DNA of 64,000 nucleotides from positions 186,001 through 250,000 of the forward strand of contig JARGSG010000011.1 of the NCBI GenBank assembly GCA_030374805.1. The letters are read 5' to 3'. Under the pieces are notes generated by a model that did no database searches, had not been told where the DNA came from, and was given only the letters and a program-made list of their open reading frames with translations. Source of the DNA: Gracilaria gracilis. Lineage: Eukaryota; Rhodophyta; Florideophyceae; Gracilariales; Gracilariaceae. Of the stretch, positions 20,436 to 28,373 are shown in pieces; the first letter of the stretch is position 1, and each line of letters begins with the position of its first letter. The position numbers were made by a program, and so were the translations under genes.

Positions 20436-23342
20436 CAGGGCCGTATTTCTGACTGACTAAATGGGGGTACCCCACAGTCACTAGTCAATTAGTTTTACGG
20501 CAAGTCAGTCAGACTTAGTCATTATCTAGTCACCACGAGAACTCTAGCGCAGTTGGTACCATTCAAAGCATCATACCTTCTTAGATATTTCCTGAGCAAC
20601 TTTCAGAACCGTTCGACGAAAAGCGGAGGCGGTCGGATGCAAAACAGTGCTCTGCCGATTCTTCAAGGTACCAATCTCCCCATTAACATATGAACGCACT
20701 ACTTCCGTCATCTCCAAGGTACCAGTAAGTAAAGACTGTCGCTGATTTCCTTCTAATCGCCCGAGATCGCTAAATAGTCTCTCCGCCGACGCTGAGGATG
20801 CCTGCGCGGAAAGCGCGGCTCTAGCTAAACAGTTGAATGGCGTCGGACTAATTAATCCCGGCTGCTCGTTCACATCCTTCCAATACTGTAGCGCCATCTG
20901 CGGTTCCCGACGGCCATATGCTTGCAATGCCCCATACATTTCCCGATGAAAGAGCTTGAACACAGCCCTCAGTTCTGTTCTGTGGCTCAAAAGAGAAGGA
21001 TCAAGTTCCAGTACCTCCCGGACAACTGTGTCTATAATCAGGTTTGTATAGTTTTCCTTATCTTGATAAGAGCAGTCAAGAAAATCGAAACCGCATTCAT
21101 TTACATCCAGTAGTGCCGCTACGTGAAACAAAAGAACCCTCTTTGGCTGACGCATTTCAAGGGACGGTGTGTTCCCAGCAAATTCCTGCGAGAACGAATT
21201 TCTTTCAGTGTCATCATCGTGTGAGGGATACCATGTAGCAACATCTTTATCCACTCGCTTCCATAATACTCCAAGTCTTTCTTTTATGCGAAGTGCCAAA
21301 CGTGTTGCTAGTGCTTTTGCATGCCCTTTCTGTAAGTGGTTTGATCGCGCTCTATCGCGTTCTTTGTCAGAATGTGCGGTACTCGCACGGCTGGAAAGCG
21401 CAGTGCTCGCGTTAATTGTGTCTACAATATCGAATGAAAACTGGGGAACATTAGAGTCAGTTGAAAGCAGCATTTTCCCTGCCATGATTAAAAGTGTTTC
21501 GTAAAGTTCCCTCAGAAGCCTTGGAGCTCGGGAGAGTGTCACCTTCTTGTCTGCCTCTAGCTGTCGAGCGACGCGACGCACTTCGGCAAGTATGCAGATG
21601 AATTCAGATAATGTCTCCAATTGATCAGAAGATAGGGCGGGTAACTCATCGGTGCCAATATTTAACTCATCGGCCACAGAGGCTATCGTGTCCTTTCTCG
21701 CAAAGTAATTCCACATGGCACCCAGTTTTGAGTGCCATCGTGTTGGAATATCATGCTTGAGGCGCTGAAGGCGGTCATTACTGACTCCTTCATTTAACTG
21801 TTTGCGCACAAAGAGCTGAGAGGCCTTGGGGTGTTGGTTGAAGTACGTAGTGATTCGGTTCACATGGTTCATTACTTTTTGCCAGGGTGTTCCAACTTCA
21901 AATACATCTTTCACAGCGAGGGCAATTGTGTGTACGACACAACGAACAGATCCGACGTAGTTCGTGAGAAGATCCACAGCCAGAGCTGTGGCTGCTTCAT
22001 TATCACTGGTGGCAGTGAAAACACGTATGTCGTCGCTTCCTACAATTGGACTCTGCTCCAGCGTCTCCTGCATAATTGAACGCATCTGCTCACCATTCTT
22101 AGAAGCGCCACCAATGTTTAGGGTAGATATCGGCACCATCTGAAGCTTCCAATCTTTGTCAATAAAGTGCCATGTCATTCCAAGAATTGGTGCTCCGAGT
22201 GCAGCACTCCAGCCATCTATCGTGAGATTTCCAGTCAAAGCCTCATTTACTGAGACTCTTAGTAGAGCACATACAGCATTGTACGTGTCCAAGAGCGTTC
22301 CTTCTAAATGTGTCTTACTGGAGTGCATAACACGGCCACCGTAAATATCAACTAGTCCTTGTAGTAATGGCGAACCAATTTTACCCAAGGGCATCTCTGA
22401 TGCACACGCAAACAGCACTGCTCCTACGGCATGAGAAAGTTTTGCATCAATTTGTGGCTGCGGTTTCCATACAACGGAGTTCTGTGCACCCGATCTGGGT
22501 TTGAAAAACTTTGTGAGAGATCCATAATTGTTCTTCTTTTTGTATACGGCCCTTGACGTCTTTAGGACATCATCAATTACATCTGGAGGCGCACTAGAAG
22601 CATTCAATTGGAGAAGGGTCTGGTGAAGTTTTTCGTGCACATGTTGGTAGTGACTGATAATGTTTGAGGTAGATACATTGCGGTTTAATGACCCAACATG
22701 ACCGCAAACGTTGCACTGAAATTGACTGCGCTTTCCTTGTAAAGAAACTATTGCCGCGTGCGTACTCCATAATGACGTCTTCACACAGGATCCAATTCCC
22801 CCGTCAGAAGATTTGCGGCGCCTTTTCTGCCTTTCTTGTTGCTGACGGACCAGGTTTTTGGCAATAGTGCTTTCGTTATGACCCAGGGCTGTAGGGTTTG
22901 CAGAAATCTCTTCATCGCCGTTGTTTCTCTGTTGCAAGGCATTCGTCCTAGAAGGGGGGGAAGACGCCTTTCGTTTGGTCATTTAAACGATCAGTAAGAC
23001 AAAAGTAAGAATAGGGATAAAGGCAGCAAAGATGTGACCTTGTCAAACGGTGGCTGTGATGCTTGGAAGAAGGTAGTATTTTTACTTGCCGTCGTCGTCG
23101 ACAGCTTTACTGAAAAGACACCTAAACTTTTAAACAAAGTTTTGAGTAATATTGACCTCCTTGGCATCGATTTTGGTATGCTTTCGAAAGTGTCACGGTG
23201 CGTTTTTTCTTTCTAATATGGGTCTATAGTCAGTCATTGCGTTCAATGACTAGAATGACTGACTAGATATGAAGAGGGCAAGTCAGTCAGTCAAAGTCAT
23301 CCATAATTGTAAAGAAGTCAGTCAGTCATAAATACGGCCCTG
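20436..23342 (-). mobile_element. Complete hAT DNA transposon
   Basis: A 2907-bp element. The left end (20436) begins CAGGGCCGTATTTCTGACTG. The right end (to 23342) is its reverse complement with one mismatch over about 23 bases. Directly outside both ends is the same 8-mer CGATTTAC (20428-20435 and 23343-23350), the 8-bp target duplication expected of hAT elements. Subterminal regions carry several copies of GACTGACT or its complement, probable transposase-binding sites. Inside is one uninterrupted transposase gene. Nothing in the sequence marks it as defective. The perfect target duplication and intact frame suggest a recent insertion. Confidence 0.95.
20571..22982 (-). CDS. hAT transposase (BED finger and hAT dimerisation domain)
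   Basis: 803 residues, uninterrupted. A BED-type zinc finger lies near the N-terminus (C90-x2-C93 ... H111 ... H116), for binding the element ends. The RNase H-like catalytic core shows the first Asp in LTIDGWSA (D256), the second in TATSDNEA (D327), and the family's C-x2-H pair (C348, H351) in RCVVHTIALAVKDVF. The C-terminal dimerisation region includes ASSASAERLFSDLGRL and the following ETEV-like helix. Length and order fit active hAT transposases. The start ATG is 360 bp inside the right terminus. Some of its relatives in other genomes are domesticated, but TIRs and target duplication here show a mobile copy. Confidence 0.93.
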   Translation of the reverse strand: MTKRKASSPPSRTNALQQRNNGDEEISANPTALGHNESTIAKNLVRQQQERQKRRRKSSDGGIGSCVKTSLWSTHAAIVSLQGKRSQFQCNVCGHVGSLNRNVSTSNIISHYQHVHEKLHQTLLQLNASSAPPDVIDDVLKTSRAVYKKKNNYGSLTKFFKPRSGAQNSVVWKPQPQIDAKLSHAVGAVLFACASEMPLGKIGSPLLQGLVDIYGGRVMHSSKTHLEGTLLDTYNAVCALLRVSVNEALTGNLTIDGWSAALGAPILGMTWHFIDKDWKLQMVPISTLNIGGASKNGEQMRSIMQETLEQSPIVGSDDIRVFTATSDNEAATALAVDLLTNYVGSVRCVVHTIALAVKDVFEVGTPWQKVMNHVNRITTYFNQHPKASQLFVRKQLNEGVSNDRLQRLKHDIPTRWHSKLGAMWNYFARKDTIASVADELNIGTDELPALSSDQLETLSEFICILAEVRRVARQLEADKKVTLSRAPRLLRELYETLLIMAGKMLLSTDSNVPQFSFDIVDTINASTALSSRASTAHSDKERDRARSNHLQKGHAKALATRLALRIKERLGVLWKRVDKDVATWYPSHDDDTERNSFSQEFAGNTPSLEMRQPKRVLLFHVAALLDVNECGFDFLDCSYQDKENYTNLIIDTVVREVLELDPSLLSHRTELRAVFKLFHREMYGALQAYGRREPQMALQYWKDVNEQPGLISPTPFNCLARAALSAQASSASAERLFSDLGRLEGNQRQSLLTGTLEMTEVVRSYVNGEIGTLKNRQSTVLHPTASAFRRTVLKVAQEISKKV

Positions 23343-23350
23343 CGATTTAC
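23343..23350. repeat. hAT target-site duplication, right copy
   Basis: CGATTTAC, identical to 20428-20435, directly abutting the right TIR. Confidence 0.92.
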
Positions 23351-23393
23351 ACGGATCACCGTTTCACTCGCCGTTTCTGTATTACGACGCATG
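23343..23393 (-). promoter_or_regulatory. Conserved promoter module of gene C, distal half
   Basis: On the minus strand it reads CATGCGTCGTAATACAG followed by GAGTGAAACGGTG. It matches CATGCGCCGTAATGCAAAC and GAGCGAAACAGTG before gene A and the same segment before gene B. It was separated from the rest of the module by the hAT insertion. Confidence 0.6.
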
Positions 23394-23439
23394 CAAACTT
23401 TGAGAATACAAACATGGAAACGAATTGTGCTACAAAAAG

Positions 23440-23670
23440 TATAGTCGAAAGGTGTATTGTAGACTGGAACCTGAAACAAACAATGATTGGCGGCAGAAGC
23501 GGATAGAATGATGAAACGATCGTGAAAGCTGTCGGGGAAAGGGAGGCACTGGAAATTGTCGGTAGGTGGGATGCTATCAGTGCATAATATTCGAGGCCCT
23601 CTTCTTGTCAGCATCAGCTCAATGCTCCGTGTCTCAAATCTGCGATGCATTCAATTTGATTCCCCCGTGG
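23440..23670 (-). repeat. Relict fourth copy of the promoter/leader region
   Basis: On the minus strand, 23624-23670 again carries the GCATTCAATTTGA core next to a CTCCGTG box. The following stretch (CCCCGACAGCTTTCACGATCG) resembles the leader of copies A and B (CCCCGAAACCGTTCACGATCG in B). No coding part of a fourth gene is attached. Confidence 0.45.
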
Positions 23671-23730
23671 CCCGGACATCTGCACGACGACATTATCAGG
23701 AAAAGAACCTGAGTGAGTGAGCCCCACAAC

Positions 23731-23846
23731 CTTCATGCGCCGTAATGCAAACACAGTGAGCGAAACAGTGAATGTCCACAAACTACAATCCAATTGCACA
23801 CACTCCGTGCACTTCAAATTGAATGCATCTCGGATGAAACGCACGG
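23731..23846 (+). promoter_or_regulatory. Conserved promoter module of gene A
   Basis: It starts CTTCATGCGCCGTAATGCAA, runs through a GTGAGCGAAACAGTGAA box and ends at the CTTCAAATTGAATGCATCTC box and GCACGG. The same order occurs before gene B (27380-27496, minus strand) and, split, before gene C. The conservation stands out against the poorly alignable DNA around it. Confidence 0.6.
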
Positions 23847-24299
23847 GTGTGAGTGAGTTCGACAACATGTATTTAAAGCCCCAAACGATTGGTGCTGATA
23901 ATTTCTCACCTCCTGCGAACTGCCACTGCCTACCATTCCACGACATCGTTCACAATCGTCTTCCTTCATTTCTAATCGCTTCCTCGGCGTTTACGGTTTT
24001 GTTTCACGTTCCCCCCATCTTCCTCTGCTCGTTGCTCTCCTTGCCGCTTTGCTATCACTTTTGCAGCGTTCACTGCTTCTTTCGCATTCCTCTGGTCTTC
24101 ATCTCTCGGGGCTCTCTTACCCGCATTGCAACGTTTTCGCAGTGTTCACTGGTTCACATTCCCCCATTACTCATCTCTTGGTACTCTCTTGGTTGCCCTA
24201 CTATCTCTTTCTCAGCGTCTACTGCTGCTTGGTTTCAAATCTCCAAGTCTTCATCTTACGGTACTCCCTTTGCCGTCTTGGTTTTTCTTTCTCACCTCC

Positions 24300-24959
24300 C
24301 ACTGTTTGCTTAACGTGCATCCAGTTTTCATTGCTCGCCACTACTTTCCCCGCCCTGCTTCCACTCTTCGACAGTGGTTTTCATTTCTTTTCCACTTTCC
24401 TTGATCTCATTCCACCAACTATCAATGGATTTTGAAGATCTTGTGTATGTGGACAACATCGGCGATCTCTACATGCCAAATGTTCTGCTCCCTCTGTGCA
24501 TGATCTTGACAATGGCGGTCAAACTCGGATATAAGCCTGTCAAATTCGGGCATTGGATTCGACGAAACGAGGATCGCAGTCCCGTTTCAAACACCGACCC
24601 GGGCTCTCCAGGCAGCAGCAAGAAGCGGTCTTACCAATCGGTAAGCTGTGAAACGCCTGCTTCGCCAAAGAGGGTGAGACGACGCGAGTCTCAAGAGAAC
24701 CTTGCGTCTCCGGGGGGGCTTGGGAACGGCAGGAGGAAGCTCCTGCTGCAGGATATTCCGCGCCGCCGCTTCAACCGTTCCGCAATCATGGAAATGGTGA
24801 AGGTGGAAGGGTTCCCGGTCACTTCTTTCTCCATGTCAGGTGGTGGAGAGGATGACGTTGTGCCGTCGGCGGAGGTAGGATTCGAAACCGCGGCTGACTG
24901 CGCCAAGGTTTATGGGGTGGTCAAAAGGGAGCTTGAGAATGCCGGGATTATCGTCTCGC
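24300..24959 (+). repeat. Inverted 660-bp identical tract, left copy
   Basis: By base-by-base reading it is the exact reverse complement of 26425-27084. Outside the tract, homology continues with many differences: to about 25105 on one side and, patchily, to about 23731 on the other. The two arms are separated by 1465 bases. Confidence 0.85.
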
Positions 24960-24970
24960 CGACATGCTAG
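24425..24970 (+). CDS. Gene A of an unrecognised three-copy local family
   Basis: 181 residues. MDFEDLVYVDNIGDLYM is followed by the hydrophobic MPNVLLPLCMILTMAVKL, a basic central part (KKRSYQ, SPKRVRRRES), the segment KLLLQDIPRRRFNRSAIMEM, and a C-terminal part PSAEVGFETAADCAKVYG. No known domain is recognised. The start is chosen where the three copies begin to align; the frame is open 17 codons upstream. The coding region is identical to gene B in DNA except at the extreme 3' end, where the last residues differ. The 660-bp identical tract (24300-24959) includes 125 bases of leader, so purifying selection on protein cannot explain it. Confidence 0.7.
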   Translation: MDFEDLVYVDNIGDLYMPNVLLPLCMILTMAVKLGYKPVKFGHWIRRNEDRSPVSNTDPGSPGSSKKRSYQSVSCETPASPKRVRRRESQENLASPGGLGNGRRKLLLQDIPRRRFNRSAIMEMVKVEGFPVTSFSMSGGGEDDVVPSAEVGFETAADCAKVYGVVKRELENAGIIVSPTC

Positions 24971-26416
24971 CCAAACAAAGAATCCCTGTAGTAAAACGAG
25001 ATACCATGTAATTCGCATGAGAATTCAAAGAAGATGTAAACAAAAACGATCATCATCATGTCTGTGAGCTGTGCCTGTTTAGCGTGCGACCGTTTACCAC
25101 CGAGATGAGAACGGTATGTGTTACAAATTTCTGGAATCCAATACTTCAATCGTCATCGGGCTTTGCAAGGGAGAACGGGACGGACCTCAAAATCGAGATC
25201 AGAATGTGCTCAAGAGTAGATATACTGTGGCCATTAGGCCCTTCCATGTTCCAACTTTTCACCAAGTATCGGAAATAATGAAAGAATGAAGGTACAGAGT
25301 TGCAAATGCAGTTCAGCTCGTTGGCATACGTGTATTACCATACCTGGGCACAGAAGTGCAGATGACAAGATTAGCTGATTCTGGAACGAGCTTCTTCTCA
25401 AGAGTGGTTTATTACTTATTCCTCATTTCGAAGCAAGAAGAGGACTACACTGCTTACCTATAACTGGCACAAACATTTAAAATGTGATTGTAAACAGATG
25501 CAGAGATCAGTCGAGCAGATTCCTTGACATAATCATGAGGATGAGAATAGCGTCTTTGCGGGGATACAGCGAAAGCACCGGCCTGCTCGTGAGGGTACAC
25601 GCGAACATAATTTGCAAGAAGGCTATCCCTTTGAAGAGGAACTTTGAAAATAAGGACTTTCGCCAGTTTGGAAATCCGAAGTAGGCGTCCAAATTGAAAG
25701 AGAGAAAAGAAGTACGGTCTGAAATGCGTTGTTTGATGTCATCCAAATAATCGTTGCGCCAGCGAGTTGGAGTTGAATTCGTGAGAAGCAATATACATGA
25801 ACCATCAATGCCATTCATACAGTAGATAGATCATCACGCAAAGATAGCATGTGTGAATCAGCCGCGTGTGAAGTTATGGTGTCTCTGATTTACAGATAGG
25901 ACAAGCTGCAGCATCTCCGAGCTGCATATTTCGATTCGGAGACAGTGTACCGCACGAAGATAGGACACCTCCGAGTTACCGCACCAGTACATGGTAGAAT
26001 ATTACTTCCCACAACTCTAGCGATTAATGCAGCATTGATGGTGCGAATATATATCCCCGGACGGGCGCAGTAACAATGAATCTTTTGTAGCAACTGCTAC
26101 AATCCAACGCCTGCGAAGAATAAGCTCGTGGTCGAGGCGGAAAACGAACTGCCAACCTGAACCGAAAGGTTCTTCACCAAATCAGCCCAATTCGAATTCT
26201 TGACCGCACCCCTGTGTATTCCTATGTTCCGCATGTTGCCAAAGTCCTCTGCTATCTTAATGCTAGTGGCGGTAATCGGTCGCACAGAAAACAGGCAGAG
26301 CTCACAAATATCTATGATGATGATCTAGTTTACATCTTGTTTTGTTCTCTCATCTCATGCGAATTACATGGTATCTCGTTTTACTACAAGGTCTATTTGT
26401 TGGCTAGTTCGCCTAC
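24971..26416. other. Spacer between inverted genes A and B
   Basis: The first 135 and last 150 bases or so are diverged 3' flanks of the two copies, aligning with roughly 80-85 percent identity by eye. The centre (about 25110-26260) has no recognisable gene, repeat or RNA. Confidence 0.5.
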
Positions 26417-26959
26417 CTATGTCTGCGAGACGATAATCCCGGCATTCTCAAGCTCCCTTTTGACCACCCCATAAACCTTGGCGCAGTCAGCCGCGGTTTC
26501 GAATCCTACCTCCGCCGACGGCACAACGTCATCCTCTCCACCACCTGACATGGAGAAAGAAGTGACCGGGAACCCTTCCACCTTCACCATTTCCATGATT
26601 GCGGAACGGTTGAAGCGGCGGCGCGGAATATCCTGCAGCAGGAGCTTCCTCCTGCCGTTCCCAAGCCCCCCCGGAGACGCAAGGTTCTCTTGAGACTCGC
26701 GTCGTCTCACCCTCTTTGGCGAAGCAGGCGTTTCACAGCTTACCGATTGGTAAGACCGCTTCTTGCTGCTGCCTGGAGAGCCCGGGTCGGTGTTTGAAAC
26801 GGGACTGCGATCCTCGTTTCGTCGAATCCAATGCCCGAATTTGACAGGCTTATATCCGAGTTTGACCGCCATTGTCAAGATCATGCACAGAGGGAGCAGA
26901 ACATTTGGCATGTAGAGATCGCCGATGTTGTCCACATACACAAGATCTTCAAAATCCAT
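26417..26959 (-). CDS. Gene B of an unrecognised three-copy local family
   Basis: 180 residues, the inverted twin of gene A. The proteins are identical up to the last few residues (GIIVSQT here, GIIVSPTC in A). The start is chosen as for A. The two genes are convergent, each with its own copy of the promoter module, so both look functional. Function is unknown. Confidence 0.7.
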   Translation of the reverse strand: MDFEDLVYVDNIGDLYMPNVLLPLCMILTMAVKLGYKPVKFGHWIRRNEDRSPVSNTDPGSPGSSKKRSYQSVSCETPASPKRVRRRESQENLASPGGLGNGRRKLLLQDIPRRRFNRSAIMEMVKVEGFPVTSFSMSGGGEDDVVPSAEVGFETAADCAKVYGVVKRELENAGIIVSQT

Positions 26960-27084
26960 TGATAGTTGGTGGAATGAGATCAAGGAAAGTGGAAAAGAAA
27001 TGAAAACCACTGTCGAAGAGTGGAAGCAGGGCGGGGAAAGTAGTGGCGAGCAATGAAAACTGGATGCACGTTAAGCAAACAGTG
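26425..27084 (-). repeat. Inverted 660-bp identical tract, right copy
   Basis: Reverse complement of 24300-24959. Sharp edges on both sides, with diverged homologous flanks beyond them. Confidence 0.85.
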
Positions 27085-27379
27085 AGAGGCAGGAAGAGAA
27101 CGCAAGGCGGAAAGAGAGTGCCGAGAGATGAAGAGTAGATGAATGCGAAGCAAATAGTGAACGCTGCAAAAATGATATCAGCGTGGCAGAGAGAGAAACG
27201 AGAGCGGAAGAGCGGGGGAGTGTGAAAGAAAACAGTAAACTCCGAGAAAGCGAATAGAACTGAAGGAGAACGATCGTGAACGGTTTCGGGGAAAGATATG
27301 TAGTGGCAGTTCGCAGGAGGTGAGAAATTATCAGCACCAGGCGTTTGACGCTCTGAATGCATCTCGGCGAACTCACGCT

Positions 27380-27496
27380 CCGTGCGTTTCCTCCGAGATG
27401 CATACAATTTGAAGTGCACGGAGAGTGGGGAATCGGATTGGGGTTTGTACGAATTCACTGTTTCACCCGCTGTGTTTGCATTACGGCGCATGAAGG
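27380..27496 (-). promoter_or_regulatory. Conserved promoter module of gene B
   Basis: On the minus strand the order of boxes is the same as before gene A: TTCATGCGCCGTAATGCAAA, a GTGAAACAGTGAATTC box, TTCAAATTGTATGCATCTC and GCACGG. It lies about 420 bases upstream of the gene B start. Confidence 0.6.
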
Positions 27497-27540
27497 TTGT
27501 GAGGGAGCACTCACTCAGGTTTCTTGCTGACAATCTCATC

Positions 27541-28373
27541 CACAAGAAGTGGCGGACGTTCCTGAAGGGGGGGGGGGAGGAAGAGGAAGGTACAGTACAT
27601 CCTGTCTAGAAATCATCCTTGTTGGCGACAAGCCTGTATGCATTTGCAAAGCATTGCAATGGCACACCAATGTTCTTTCCCGAAAGTGCCAAGTTGGGAG
27701 GAGGCAAATACGAAGGTACCATCACGGTGCTCGACTCGAATCAGGACATCATTGATGGCGCAACTATTGCACACCGTGTATCTTCAGTGCGAAGGTACAG
27801 TATTATTAGATACTGCACCTTCGCAGATACGTGTTGCGTGAGGTCTATTTGCGACAGTTTTGGCTGGAATTCGATTGTGATCTCCGCATCGTGCGCAGGA
27901 TACTGTACCTTCGTTGATACGTGTCAGCTTCCTGGCCCATGATTGGCGCTGAGAGAACAGCATTCCCGGACCATCTTGATGTCGCCATCGACCGGATGGC
28001 GTCTCGTTGGCCGCGAAGGGGCCCGCGTTGGACCCGCCAACCGGACGACGGAGGCCGCTACTAGATACGCTTGACGACCCGTCGCTCCGAGCTGTGCAAC
28101 AATCCGCTCACGGATCGAAGCTGCTTTCGCTTTTCCCTCCAACACCGCATCAATGACTGTGGCAACACAAAGCTCGAGTCCTACATATGACGGGCAGCTC
28201 TGCGCTTTGCGCCGCTCGCCATGTGCGTCTCCTTTCGATGACCGACTTGCCTGTCATCGTCCTCCTCCGTTCGCTACGATTCATGACGGATTCCACCCCA
28301 TTTTACGGTCCCCTACTGCGTGGCTAGCGAACAGTACTATCCGCCTCTAATTCCATCTTTGCTATCACCTATT
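27541..28373. other. Intergenic with short repeated motifs
   Basis: It begins with a run of 11 G (27567-27577). GAAGGTACAGTA or its complement occurs at 27586, 27791, 27811 (with one change) and 27901. A 24-base direct repeat with three differences sits at 27811-27834 and 27901-27924. A 14-base inverted repeat (27789-27802 with 27811-27824, one mismatch) can form a hairpin. No gene is recognised here. Confidence 0.5.

Noticed and set aside
24691-24906. 71-codon antisense frames identical in genes A and B
   Set aside because: Their identity only reflects the identical DNA tract; the frame is not kept as such in gene C.
27619-27942. 107-codon frame upstream of the ankyrin gene
   Set aside because: The first part looks protein-like but I recognise no family, and the rest is made of the repeated GAAGGTACAGTA motif.
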